Of a stretch of DNA of 64,000 bases, positions 1 through 11,987 are shown piece by piece. The notes below the pieces were generated by a model. It was not told where the DNA came from. It was given only the letters and a program-made list of their open reading frames with translations, and did not search any database. The DNA lies in NCBI GenBank assembly GCA_008729055.1, contig SDUX01000008.1, positions 1,860,001 to 1,924,000 of the forward strand, written 5' to 3'. The DNA comes from Pyropia haitanensis. Its lineage: Eukaryota > Rhodophyta > Bangiophyceae > Bangiales > Bangiaceae. Each line of letters opens with the position of its first letter. Within the stretch, counting starts at the first letter, position 1. Made by a program: the position numbers and the translations under genes.

Positions 1-178
1 GAGGCCACGGATCCTGCCCAGAGCCTGGGCACGTCTACTAGCGTAGAGGGCCGAAACATGGCACCGCTGGTGCCGCAGGGAAGGAGGGTGTGTGAACAGC
101 GCGCAACGGTGGCGACGAGCGGGGGGCGCGTGGAGGTGTGCCGGTGATCACCAATCGAACCAGCGCATTGCACTTAGT

Positions 179-983
179 TCAAAGGAACCCAAAAAATTTA
201 GCGGAGTTGCGTCTACCTGCGCATGGCATCGGAAGAGAGCTCTCGCAGCATGTAACGCGGTACAGTACTGCGTCAGACGAACGGTACGTGTCTGCGAAAG
301 CCCCTGAGACACCACTGCGCAGAGACCGCGGCGAGCACTGCAAGGCAGCGGCACAGCACACACCAACGCGCACCCGAACACCCATACCCACGGAAGAGAA
401 AACCAGGAACAGAAGCAGGTGGAGGCGCGAGCGGGTGGCGGACGCTGGCCCCTTCTCGTCCCCGTGGCGTTGGCAGCGCCCCCCCCCCCCCCCCCCCCCC
501 ACGCCCCTACGTCCCCACTTTGGTCGCCCCCGCCTCGCTGTCCACGTCCACCCCCCCCCCCGCCAGCGCCAGCCCCCCTCCCACCGGGTCCGCCACGGCG
601 GGGAGGCCGTCGTGTTTTTGGTCCCCCCCCTCGCCGCTGGGCGGCCCCCCCTCCCCCCCGCCATCGGCGGCGGGCGCCCCCCCCCCCCCCCTTCCCCCAG
701 CCCGCCGCCCGCAGCCGCCTCCTCCCCCGCCGCCGCAGCCGGGTCGACGGTGGCGACCGACGCCGCCTCGGCGGCCGCGGCGTGGCGGTGCGCGGCGGCC
801 GCCTCTTGGGCGGCGGCGGCTTCGACCTCGGCCGCCGACGCGGCCGCCGCCGCGTCGGCGGCCGCCGCGTCGGCCGCCGCCGCCGCGTCCGCGTCGGCGG
901 CGGCGGCCGCGTCCGCCACCGCCTGCGCCTCGATGGCCGCCGCCGCCGTCGCGGCCGCCTGCGCCGCCGCCGCCGCCGCGTGC

Positions 984-1015
<32 letters not shown>

Positions 1016-1370
1016 CGCAGCGGCGGCGGCCGCCGCCGCCGCCGCCGCGTCGCCGTGCGCCAGCGCGTGCGCATCGGGGTGGCCCGCGGCGGCCGCCGCC
1101 GCCGCCGCCGCGGCCGCGGCGCCGCCGCCGCCCTCATCGTCGGACATGGTCGTCACCTCTGACACCTTGACGTCCGCCTCGGTCATGCCCGGCGCGAGGA
1201 GCTCCCCCATCTCCACCGCCGCGGCGTCTGGCGCGACGGGCACCGCCGCGACCGGCACCGTGGGCGGCGGCGGCGGCGCGCCCGCCAAGCCGCCGCCGTC
1301 ACCCGCGGCGATGCCGCCAACGGCGGTCAGGTCCGAGACGGGCGCGCCACCGCCGCCGCCGCCGCCGCCG

Positions 1371-1405
<35 letters not shown>

Positions 1406-2650
1406 TGCCGCCGCGTGCTCCACCGCCTCTGGCGGCAGCCGCCGCCCCCGCGCTTGCCACCGGCGGTGGACGTCCGCGACGGGCGCGTCGATAGGCGAGC
1501 CGTTGCGAACCAGCCGCTTGGCCTGGGACTTGACCGAGTGGCCCGACCGGCCAGTGCCGAGGCGCGCGGCCGCGGCCTTGAACGCCGCGTCCCCCCAGCC
1601 GAGCTCCACAATCAGGGAGCGGAGGCTGGCCAGCTCCGCGGGCGCCCACGAGCGGCGGGTGCCCGACGCGCCGCCGGCGCCGCCGCCCACCGTCCCGTGC
1701 GCGCCGCCGTGGACGCCGCCGCCGGCGCCGCCGACGGGGGTGCCCGCCTCGGCGGCCACCCGTTTGGCGCGCTTGGCCGCCCCCGCCGCCGCCGCCTGCG
1801 ACGGCGTCATGAGCGCGCCGCCAGACAGCCCCGCGGCGGCGGCCGCGGCGGCAGCCGCTGCCTCCTCGGCCGCCACTGACGCGGCGGCCAGGTCGTGGTG
1901 CTCCCCGCCGCCCCCCGGCTGCGGCGGGAGGGCGCCCAGGTCCATCGGGTGCCCCTGCGGCTCCCCGTACGTCCCGCCCCCGTGGTCCTCCTGAACGGCC
2001 ATGGCCGCCGCCGCAGCCGCCGCTGCCGCCGCCGCCTCGGCCGCCGCCTCGACGCCGCCGCTGCCGCCGCTGCCGCCGCCACCGCCGCCACCTCCATCCT
2101 CGGCACCGGCGTCGCCGTCAGAGGAGCGCGGCCGCTTGGAACCCACGCGCGCGGCGGCGTCAGAGGCCGCGGCCGCGGCGGGCCCCGCCGCCGCGTTCCC
2201 GGTCGCCTCCCAGTCAGCGGCGGTCACATCCACCACCGACGTCACCGGCAGCGGAGACTCCCCGCCCGACCCATCCACCCCCGCCCCGCCGCCAGCCCCA
2301 ACGCCCCCGACGCCGCCAACGCCGACGCCACCGCCGCCGCCGCCGCCGCCGCCCCCACTCGGGGGCGCCACCCCGACGCCACCGTCGCCACCAGCAGCAC
2401 CAACACTGCCGACGCCGCCGCCGACGCCGCCGGCGGCAGCCGCCGCCGTTGCCGCCACCGCCGCCGCCGCCGCCGCCCCCGTGCGGACCGGCACGTACAG
2501 GATTTGGGCCTGGGCGGGCGCCGCCGGCGGGACGCCCGCCGTGCTCAGCGGCCGCGGGCACACGTGGAGGCAGTCGAGCTCAAAGCCAAAGCGGGACGCC
2601 TCGGTCTGCCATCGCTGGGCGGCCTGCACCAGGCCCAGCATATCCGCCAT
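179..2650 (-). CDS. Ala-rich Myb/SANT-like domain protein
   Basis: The minus-strand frame is open from the window's left end to beyond 3,000. I place the start at the ATG at 2650 (MADMLGLVQAAQRW...), where proline/serine low-complexity gives way to ordinary sequence; this gives about 823 residues. Most of the protein is Ala, Gly and Pro runs, with a short basic stretch (GSKRPRSSD) that could be a nuclear localisation signal. One compact segment near 1,500-1,670 looks like a single Myb/SANT-type helical repeat: it begins RRSWAPAELASLRSLI and has a second tryptophan in ELGWGDAAF and a basic third helix ending SVKSQAKRLV. Known Myb/SANT-like modules bind DNA or chromatin, so a nuclear regulatory role is inferred. 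A 12-bp repeat (Ala-Asp-Ala-His units) lies near 980-1,015. The last 150 residues, below about 630, are poorly protein-like and could be intron or untranslated sequence, so the 3' end is uncertain. Confidence 0.5.
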
Positions 2651-3823
2651 GGTCGCGGCGCACCCAGCCGGAGAGGCTGCAGCAGCAAGGGGAGAGGGCG
2701 GGGGGGGTGGGGGAGAGAGGGGGGGAGATGAGGGGGAAGGGGGGGGAGAGGGGAGAAAGAAAACGGGGGGGTTGGGGAGGGGGTGGGGAGGGCGCCACCC
2801 CCCCACCACAAAGGCAAGGAGGCCGGCGGCGGCCGCCGCGGCCTCCAGGCGGGAAGGTGACCCACGGCAGACGCTGCCGTTACGGGTCGGCCGCCCAGAC
2901 CGAGGAGGAATGCGCGAAGGGGAGTAGGGAGCGGCCTCCGTGGGGGCAGCAGGGGGGGGGGGGGGGGTGCGGCCCGCCACGCGCAAAGGGAGCGAGGACC
3001 GACCGGCGGACCGACCGACCGCGCGGGTCACCGCGGCGGCGCCGACCGACGCGGGCGAGCGGCTGGGGCGTGCGCGCGCGCGGCCGCCGCGCGTGCCCGC
3101 GAGCGGACCGACGGCGACGGCCCCCTACACGACCGAAAGGACGGCCCGGGTGCGGGGGGGGCGGGACGGCGGCCTGGGTGGTCGAGAGGGAGGGTAGCGG
3201 TCCCCTGGGTGGCCGGATGGGGGCGTGGACGGGGGGGGGGGGGGGGAGAGGCGGCGGTCGAACCCACGCCGACCGCGCGCGCGTTGAATCGACCCATGCT
3301 TGCCACGCGCGCGCGGCGTGCGGGTGCGCGCAGTTAACCGGTCTGCCCCGTCGCTGACCTAGCCGCTGCGTCCGGATACATTTTGCAAAAAAGACCGAAA
3401 TAAATGCAGCAAGTGTGGCGATCTGAACGGGATCAGCCAATCAGCGCCCGTCATTCACTCCAATGAATGCAACCCGGCCGAGCCACTTGACTCGTGTCCC
3501 CCCCCCCTAAAGTTTCATTGCATCGCGACCGACTCGTACTGCAGCGTGGTAGTCATAATTTGCTTGCTTTCTTTCGCATCACCAAGTACTTCTCTCATAG
3601 TTCAGTCATCCACACCAGGCGCAACCCACTACGACCGTCAAGGGGATGTCTCCGTCGCAGGGACCTCTTCAGCAAACCAGGCAAAACCAATAGCGCAGAA
3701 ATCGATGGCGTACAGCTGCCAACATGTACAGTATTCGAACGTCAAGCACCCGTAGCCCGCACACGGCCCGCCCCGAGCCGCGAGGCTCACGACTGCCGAG
3801 AAACTACCGTGACGGCGGCAGCC
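2651..3823. other. Intergenic: G-rich low complexity, then AT-richer 3' flank
   Basis: From 2,690 to 3,250 there are long G-rich runs upstream of the Myb-like gene, probably its promoter and leader. From 3,350 to 3,820 the DNA is less GC-rich and is likely the 3' flank of the next minus-strand gene. I see no supported gene. Confidence 0.5.
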
Positions 3824-6003
3824 TCATTGGCGGCAGAAGGGAGGCAACAACGCCTGCTCCGTCACGCTCGCGCTTTCGCCGCCGCAGCAGGGCTCTCCAA
3901 CGTCCGAGAGTGCCCGGACGGCACTTGTGACGGCAGCGGAGCCGCGGCACCACAGGAGGTCATCCAACAGGGTGGTTGGGGATCTGAACGGCCCCCACTC
4001 GATGTGGTAGAGGTGGTCGTGGCCGACGTCGACGACCGTCACCTCCTTCGAGCACACGAGTGGGCCCAGTGACGGTTTGTGCGCCGCGCTCGAAGAGGGC
4101 GCTGCTGGGCCGCCCCAGAGGCGGCGGAAGACTTCACGACCGGCAATGAGCGATACGCAGAGGCCCTGCACGGCTTGGTCAGTCGTGCTGGTGGGGTGGC
4201 GTCGGGAATACCGCCCGCCTTGCAGACCGACAGACGCGTCCGTACGGTCGCGGCAGCTGCGGCAACCCGGCCGGGAGAGCCTCACCTCCGCCCACCCCAT
4301 CCCGGCAAGGGAGCAATGGACTCGCGCTTGCCCCGGTGCGCGGGGTCCACCGGCACGCCCGCGCCGCAAACGTCGGCCGCCGCCGCCGACACCGCCTGCC
4401 ACACGTCGTCGACGCTGAGGATGGGGTAGAGGCTCCCCGCGTTTGGTGCATCGCGCTGGTCTTCACTGCCGCTGCCCTCCAAGTCACTGTCGTCGGATTC
4501 GTCATGGATAGCGGCGGCGGGGGACCCGTCGGCGGTGCCGATCGGACCACGGACGGGGGACGGGGGCGCGCCGCGACGCGCCGGGCGCCGCCCCCACAGC
4601 AGCCGCCGTCGGCGTCCAACCACTGCCTGCCGCCACGCGGAGGCGGCGGCCGTGGCGCTGCCACCACCCGCGTCCAGCTTGATGCACTCGATAAGCCAGT
4701 CTGCCACGGCCGTCACGGCCCCCTCCCACCCCCCCAACGCGGCGCCGATGCTCTCCACGCCCGCCGCGGCCACCGCCACCGACGTTGAACGCGGCAGCTC
4801 GGCGGCGGCGGCGGCGGCGGCGGCGGCCCAGGCGGCGAGGTGCGCCGGCAGGGCGGCCGCCACGGCGGTGGTGGCGGCGACGGCGGCGGGGAGCGTCGCG
4901 CCCGGCGGGCCACGCGTACGCGCCGCGGCGGGGCCGAGCGGCGGCAGCGTGGCGACGACAAAGCGGAGCGCCCCGCGGGTGCGGCGGAGGGTCGCCGCGC
5001 CCAGTGGGTGCGGCGGCCGCCTGCCTGGGGGAGACCCCATGGACGCTGCCGACGCCGCCGCATCGGCCGTTCGCGCGGCCGCCACGGAGGCGGACGGGAG
5101 GGTGCCGGCCGCGGCGGTAGTCGCGCCCATGGCGGTGGCACCGCCCTGGAACCAACCAGCGGCGGAGCGGGGGACAGCCACCGGGGCCCCCTCCAGTCGG
5201 GGGCTCAGCGGGCGCCCGGCCTTCCCTGCCACCGTCCCCCCGGATCCGCCACCCCCCGCCGTGGCCACCCACGCCGCCGCACGGGCGCGGGCGCCGGGTG
5301 CCAGCGCGGGCGCCAGCGTCGCCTCCTCCCACTCGAGGAGCGCGGCCACGACCGCAGCCCAGCGGGCCGCCCACGCGTGCCAGCTGCCCACCACCCCCCG
5401 CGGGAGCGTCGTGCGGTACGCGACGAGGAGGCGGAGCGTGGCGAGGCCGCGGTTCCAGTCCGCCACCACCGCCGCGGCGGCGGCGGTGATCAAGGGGCCA
5501 GCGGTGAGCGGCGCGGAGGGGGGCGACGCGCCCCAGGGGGGGGGCGGCGTGTCGGCCGCCACCGCCATCACCGCCGCCGCCGCTGCCGCGCTGGGGACCC
5601 GATCGCGGAGGGGGGAGGGCACCGCAGCCGCGTCGGTCACGGCAGCCACATCCCCTCCGTCTGCTCTACTGGTGTCGGCTGCCGTCCTTGTCGCGGCGGC
5701 GACATCACCGACGGCGCCGCGGTCACGGGCCGCGTCTTTCCGCCGTGGGGGCTCCCCCCACAGCGTCGACGCGGCGACCGACGTTGGCGACGCGGCCGCC
5801 TCGCCCCCCGCCGCGCCCGGCGAAGACCCGCCCGACTCGCCGCTGCCCAGCCTCACCACAGCCGCGCCCGCCGCGGCGACCGCCGCCACTGACGCCCGGG
5901 AGATGCGGCGGAGGGCGGGCGGGAGGCGGCCTCCCGACGAGAGGCGGGAAAGGGGGGGAGGGCGGCTGGGAGGCGTGGGCGGGGGGGGGTGGGCGTCCGC
6001 CAT
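3824..6003 (-). CDS. Unrecognised two-exon protein
   Basis: Exon 1 runs from the ATG at 6003 (MADAHPPPP) to 4286; exon 2 runs from 4187 to the stop at 3824. The intron 4188..4285 is 98 bp, with donor AG|GTGAGG and acceptor CCACCAG|C on the minus strand. The lengths (1718 + 364 nt) sum to a multiple of three, and the join reads GGRSTTDQAVQGLCVSL. The 693-residue product starts with a Pro/Ala-rich region. It then has helix-like segments containing several tryptophans (WNRGLATLRLLVAYR; GGWEGAVTAVADWLIECIK), an acidic patch (DESDDSDLEGSGSED) and a compact C-terminal part in exon 2 (KEVTVVDVGHDHLYHIEWGPF). I do not recognise the family. An in-frame upstream ATG at 6159 would add 52 residues. The neighbour on the left lies on the same strand, about 1.2 kb away. 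Confidence 0.6.
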
Positions 6004-9000
6004 GACAGCGGCGGGCAACTCAGCAGAGGGGGCGAGGAGGGCGGGGGCGGGTGGCGGCGGGAAGAGCCGGCGGGAGCGGACTGCAAGGCCAAGCACCACA
6101 AGAGAGAAGGGGGTGGACCGACGTTTCCGGGAGCGAGAAGAGTGCGGGAGGGGAGGCACCGCGACGGCAGTCTGTCGGCCAACGCGGGGTAGCGGCGGTG
6201 GACAATGGCAGCGGCGGGGCGGTCACCCCGGGTGGCGCCTTAGCGGCAGCGGCACAACAGGACCGTCGCGAGGTGGGCGGTCAAGCAGAAGGAGCGGCGT
6301 GCGGTGTGTCGCCGCGCGGGCGGTGCGACCATCGACTGCGAGGTCGTGGTGGTGGCGGCCGCGGTCGTCGACCGCTTCTTGTCAAGTACCCCTCCCGCGC
6401 CCCCAAAGCCCCTTTGCCCCTAACCTCTGCTCGTCCCACTCGGCAAGCCGCGGCGCCCCCAGTTCGACTCGCGACGGCCGCGACCGCCCGGCCACAGCCC
6501 TCCTGCTCTTTCCCGCTCTACGGCGTTGGCCCCCCCCCCGTACCCCACCCGTTTCCTCCCCCCACCACCCCTCCCCCCTCGTCTTGCTCCACCCGTCCCG
6601 CCAGCGGTGAGCACGCGTCACGCTGGCAGGCGCACACCCCCCCCCACCCCTTGCGCGCCCCTCCGGCGCGGGATGGCGCCCCACAGGGCGAGCGCGGGAC
6701 GGTGCGCCCGTCGGGTGGGCCGCTGCGCCGCCGCGGCTCGGACCGCGGGAGCAGCACGTGGCGGCGCGGGTGGGCGCGCGGGCGTCGGCCGGGGCGGCGC
6801 GGGAATTTTACGCCCCGCCCCGCCCACGCCAGCGCCCCCCCCCCCGCCCGGCCGGGAGCGCCGCCACGCCCACCGCGGGAAAATCCGCCGCGCGTGCTGC
6901 GCGCGCGCTCCCCCGGCCACGCCCCAGGCCGCCCACAAACCCTCACCCACTGACGCCGCATGCACGCGCGCGCGTGCAGGGAGCGTGGCGCACTTCATCT
7001 CCACTGCCCCCCCCGCCCCCCCCCGTTCCCCGCTGCACTGCTGTCACCGCGCCACCCCCCAAAAGGATGGGGGGCGCCCGTGCAAGCAGCCGCACGAACG
7101 CGGCGCGCTGCCGGCCGGCGGTGGCCACGACGGCGGCCACCACTGATGCGGCGACGCCAGCGCAGCGCGGGCGCGGGGGGGAGCCACGGCGGCGGTGCGT
7201 GGGGGCGGCGGCGGTGCGTGCGGCCGGTGGAGCGGGGGGTGGAAGTGCACCGCGAGGGATGGACGCGGTGCATCGTCAGCAGACGAAACACGCAGCAGTC
7301 GTCATCCCTCTGTTCTCAATACGTTCTGCGATCATCAATTACGTTGGTGGACAGCACCGAGTCAAGCATGGTTGTCTGTGGACGTTTGCGCTCTTGGGGA
7401 GTTTGTTCAACGACCGTGCACGCCCGTCCTTGCTCCCTCCCCTCCCCCACTCTCCACTGCGGAACCCCCACCAGACAGACACACAGCGTTGCTGCGTATC
7501 AGACACACGCGGTCGTTGCCGCCCAGACACTCACTCCCCCACCCCACCCGCACCGGCAACGGGTAGTCGGCAGCGGCAGCGGCGGCGGCGGCGGCGGGTC
7601 GCCCCGCGGCACGCACCCCGCCCCTGCGCGACGGTGCCGCGCGCGTGCCAGCCGGCCGCCGGTGCCACGCTTCGCGCCACTCGCGGCGGGGCGGCGGGGG
7701 TCACGCGTCAGCCGCGCACGGCCGCCGCCGCGCCCGTCCCCGACGACGGCACGCAGCCGCCCACGGGCGTGAGCGCGCCACGAGTGTACACACCCAGTAC
7801 AGTACGGTACAGTTCGGTGGTAGCGTCGTCGCGGGCGCACCCATCACCACCCCCCCCCCCCCCCCCCCCCCCTCGCCCCCCCGTTTACGCTTCGTGCCTG
7901 TACTTTTTTTTTTTTTTTTTTCTTCCCCTGCTCCGTCAACCGTGCCGCGCTGGTGGGGCTCGCGCGCGCCCACAGCGGCGGCTCCCTCCGCAGCCCGTCC
8001 CGATGGAGCGGCTCGCACGGGGCCACCAGCCAACCTGGCCGACCTGGGAGAGGGGAGCGGCGGCCGCACCGCCGCCGCCGGCCCCCCCCACCCGTCCCCC
8101 CCGCTTCAGTCCCTTCCGCACCGACGAGGAGCCGGGGCGGCTCGGCCCGGCCGGCCGACGTGGCGTGGCGTCGGCGGCTCGCGTGGTGCTGGGACGCGGC
8201 CGCTCCCGCGGGCCGGCACCGCGGCGGGTGGCGGGGTGGCTCCCGCCCGCCGTGCAGACCCGCCGCTGCGACGACCCACTCACCCCCCCCCCTCACTCGC
8301 CGCCCCGCTCCCCGCGCTTCTCTCCCCTCTGACAGCCCCGCTGGCACCGTCAGCGGCCGGCTGCGTCTGGCTCCTTTTGTGTTGCTGCCGCCGCGGCGGT
8401 CGGCGGGCGGCCGCCGCCCATTTGCAGAGGACACGGCACGCGGGGGTGAGTCCAGCGCCGCACTCGTCGCGGGGCGTAGCTCTGTCGGGGTGGGGCGCCG
8501 GCGGGAGGGGCGGCCGCCGCGCGGGCGGTCGGCTCTGCTCTGCCCCAACCCGGCGGCCCGCCGGGGGCCTCCCGTCTACCCCACACCCGCGAGAGGTGGC
8601 CGCCCGCCGCGGTGGCACCGGCGGGGTCACAGAGGGCGGCGGCCGCGGAGCGTGGGGGGGGGGGGGGGGACGCGCACCGCGTGGGGGCGCGCGGCCGCCG
8701 CGGCCGGCCGGGGCGGGTCGGGCCGCCGCGCCCTCCTCCCCAGCGGCTCGTGCGCGCCGCCGCCGTCGGCCGCGGCGACCGCACGAGCGGCGGCGACGGG
8801 GGGTCGGGGGTGGGGGGGGGGGGGGGGTGGGGGTGACCGTCGGCCGCCGCGGCGGCGCGGTGGGAGCCGCGCCCGCGCCCGCCCGTCCGTCCCGCGCCGC
8901 CGTGGCGGCGCGTGTGGGCGTGCGGGGGGGGCCGGGGGGGGGGGGGGGCGGCTGCGCACGGGTGCGCCTCGCGGCGGCTGCCCGTCGACAAGCCGGCGGC

Positions 9001-10925
9001 GCGGCCGGGGCGCCCGCCCCGCGGCGGCGGCCCGCGTGCCCCGCCCGTTGGGGCCGCCCCCCCCCCGCCACCCCCCCCCACCCCCCGCACCCCCCCCAAA
9101 CCAGCCACCGCCGCCGGTGTTTGCAGTGGTCCCCCGGCGGCTGGCCAGCCGCCCGTCCCGACCGCGGCAGCTTCTCCAGGCCGTCAGCACCTTTTTTTTT
9201 TTTTTTTTTTTTTTTTTCTTTTTTGCCAGGTTGGGGGGGGGGGTGTCATTGGCAACACGCCACGCTGGCATGTCATGCGGCCGTGTTGGCGGGCGTGTGG
9301 CGTCGGGCGGCGGCGGCGAGCGCCGGCGGGGGCCACCCACCGCCAGGCAGGCAGGAAGAGAGAATCTTGCGACGGTCGGGGGGGGGGGGCGGAGCGATCG
9401 CCGCGGGCACGCTGCGAAACAAAAAGACACGGTGCGCACGCGATGCGATCCGTGTGGGGGGGTGGGGTGGGGGCGGCCGCCCACCGCCGCGTTCCCGGCC
9501 ACCGCGTTCCCTCCCCGCACCCCCCACACCCCACAGTGGGGGACCGGGAGGAGGGGGGGGGGCGTACAGTACAGTACACTCCGCCCCCCCCCCCCCCCCG
9601 CCGCACCGTCGCGGTCACCAGTGCCTGCCGCGCGTGCCGGTCGGCGGCGGCGCGGTCACCCCACCCCACCGCACCGCACCGGACCGACGGCGGTGGGCAC
9701 GGCGGCGACCAGACGCGGCTGCCGTGGACCAGTGACCGCCGCCGCCGGCCGCGTCTGGCGACACCCCCCCCCCCCCCCCTTCCCCCCCCCCCCCCCCTCA
9801 ACGCCACGGCCGTCCGCACGCTGCCCGCGCGCGGCACCGCGGCTGACGGCGCGCGGCGGTCGCGGCGGTGCAAGGCCCCACACGCTGGCCGGCCGGCCGG
9901 CCAGGCCGCACCCCCCCCCCCCCCCCACCGCCTGCACTGGCCACCCGGCCGCCCCCCACCCTCCTCCCCCCCCCCCCCCCCCCTCCCCGCCCACGCTGGC
10001 CCACCCGGCCGCCGCGCACGGCCGGCGGCCGGGCGTGGCCGGCAGCGGCGGGCGGGGCGGTCTCGCCAGCGGGGCTGCCACTGGGGCAGCCGCCGCCGCC
10101 GCCGCGGCGGCCACCCGTCTGCCGCCGCCGCCGGGCGGGCGGCGCCCGTGTGGCACACGCTGGCAGCGGCTGGCCGCCGGTGGGGACCGCCGCGGCCGCC
10201 GTCGTGGGCACCGCCGCACGAGGGGGTGGGGGGGGGGGGGGGGGGGGGCGGCAGCGCGGCGGCCGTCGCGGTGGGTGCCGCGGTGGGTGCTGTGCCGCCG
10301 TGTCCCGCCCCGCCGGCCACCCCCTCCCCCCCATCCCTCGGCGCCACCGACAGTCTGGCGTCTGGCCTCTCGCCGCCACTGGCGCCCCTCTTTTACCCCC
10401 CGCCTCCCAGACGGCGTGCGACCCCGCCAGCCACACGCCCCGACACGACGCCCGCAGCCGGGACTGGCACCGCGCTTGCCCCCCGCCGCCCGTGCTCCCC
10501 CCCTGCGCCGCGCCTTCCACCTCCCCCTCCTCCCCCGCCCCTCTTCCCACCGCTGCCCCGCACGCCGCGCCACGCCGACGGTCTCGCGCTCCGGCGGCGG
10601 CGCCACCACCCCCGCTCTGCCGGCCCGTTCCCCTCCCCGCCCCACCCCCGACCCCCCCCCCTTCCCTTTCTCCCCTCTTCCCCCGTCCCCCCCCTCACCC
10701 CCCCCCCCCCCCCCCGTCCCAGACCACCTCCCCAACCCCCTCGCTTTCCTTCCCGACCACCACCTTGGTGCCCCCCCACAGCCCGCCACGACGGCGGAGG
10801 CATTGCTCGCTAGCGGGTACCATGGTCGGTGCACCCCCCTAACGGTACCGCCGCGGCCACTGACAGGGCGGAGGACACCCCCCCCCGCGCCGCCCCCACC
10901 CCACCGGTGCGCGGCGTCGCCCCCC
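6004..10925. other. Long low-complexity intergenic region
   Basis: About 4.9 kb is dominated by C and G homopolymers, GCC-type repeats and a few poly-T tracts (for example near 7,905-7,921 and 9,192-9,217). Open frames cover it on every strand, but their translations are Pro/Arg/Gly/Ala noise with no motif or codon preference. A less biased patch at 7,250-7,550 has no coherent ORF. GTACAGTACAGTAC-type short repeats occur near 7,797 and 9,567. It probably contains the upstream regions of the divergent genes at 6003 and 10926. Confidence 0.5.
9192..9217. repeat. Poly-T tract (26 T)
   Basis: An uninterrupted T26 run, followed by C and six more T, stands inside very GC-rich DNA. Similar A/T runs occur near 7,905, 40,115, 56,165 and 60,540. 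There are no flanking direct repeats that would mark a retroposed tail. Confidence 0.8.
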
Positions 10926-11099
10926 ATGGCGCCCGCCGCCGCCGCCGCCGCCGCCGCCGTCGCGGCCGTGGCGGCCTACGACCAAGACGACGACGATGAC
11001 GTCGACGTCGCGGCGCTCGTCGCGCTCGTCGCCCCCGCCCTCGAGGTCCTCGTCGACGCGAATGACGCGGCGGGCACGGCGACGGCGGCGGCGCTCGCC

Positions 11100-11136
<37 letters not shown>

Positions 11137-11987
11137 GGGCACACCCCCCACGCGCCGCCCGCGGCCGGCGGCGGGGCGTGCGGGAGGCGCGCAAGGCCGC
11201 CGCCGCCGACGCGGACGCGATGGACATGTGGTGCGGCCGCAGCCGGGTGAGCATCATGGACAGTGGGGACGAGTGGATGAGCACGTCGACGGTCAGCTGG
11301 GGTGGCGCGTCGGACATGGAGGCGGACGAGGAAGCGGAGGAGGAGGTGGAGGACGATGACGAGGAGGACCTGCTGGACGGGTCTGACGCGGACGACGAGG
11401 CCGCGTGGCGGGTGGCGGCGGCACACTTTTACACGTCGGTCCGCTTTGAGGTGGACCTCCCCTATTACGTCCGCCGGCTGGCCACGTACCTGCCGCTGGG
11501 GCGGGGCGTCGCGCTCACCGCGTCGGTGCTCATCCGCCGAGCGGGCGAAGCGCACCCGTCGCTCGCCGTCAGCGGCTGGTCGGTGGTGCGGCTGCTGCTG
11601 ACCGCCCTCGTCATTGCGTTCAAGGTGGTCGACGACGCGGGCGGGCCGGGCTGGGAGGTGGCCTGCGGCGTGGGCGGCGGGGGGGGGTGCCCAAGACGGT
11701 CCGCGGCCGCCGCCGCGATGGGCTGTCGCGGCTCGGCGCCGCCACCGCTGGGCGTCCTCGGCGGCGTTGCGCGCGTCGGGTGCGTGGCGGCGTCGGAGCT
11801 GGTCGCCGCCGAGGCGGTCCTCCTCCGCGTCCTCGGCTGGCGGGTGACCGTGTCGGCCGCGGAGCTGGCCGCCGAGGAGCGGCGGCTCGCCGCGCTCGGC
11901 CGGTACAGGGCCGGGGGGGGGGGGGATGGCGTGCCCGTGCCTGTGTGGTACGCCGCGGCGCGGGGTGAGGCGGCGGTGGGGGTGTGA
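10926..11987 (+). CDS. PHO80-like P/U-type cyclin
   Basis: An intronless CDS of 353 residues starts at ATG 10926 (MAPAAAA). The frame stays open upstream, but only as Pro/Arg noise without a nearer ATG. The N-terminal half has poly-Ala, poly-Pro and a strongly acidic stretch (11,320-11,400). From about residue 173 comes a cyclin box of the PHO80/Pcl and plant P/U-type: FEVDLPYYVRRLATYLPLG, then SVLIRRAGEAHPSLAVSGWS, VVRLLLTALVIAFKVVDD and SELVAAEAVLLRVLGW. Family members bind a cyclin-dependent kinase and act in phosphate signalling or cell-cycle control. The segment between the box helices carries a Gly/Ala/Pro-rich insert (11,640-11,770) where the family normally has a short loop with conserved Asn-Tyr-Ala residues, so the box is divergent there. 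The insert could also hide a base-count error, since it contains a G7 run (near 11,681). Confidence 0.75.

Noticed and set aside
7953..10925. Long + strand frame running into the cyclin
   Set aside because: It is open only because the DNA is GC-rich. The translation is Pro/Arg/Gly noise, and the recognisable protein begins at ATG 10926.
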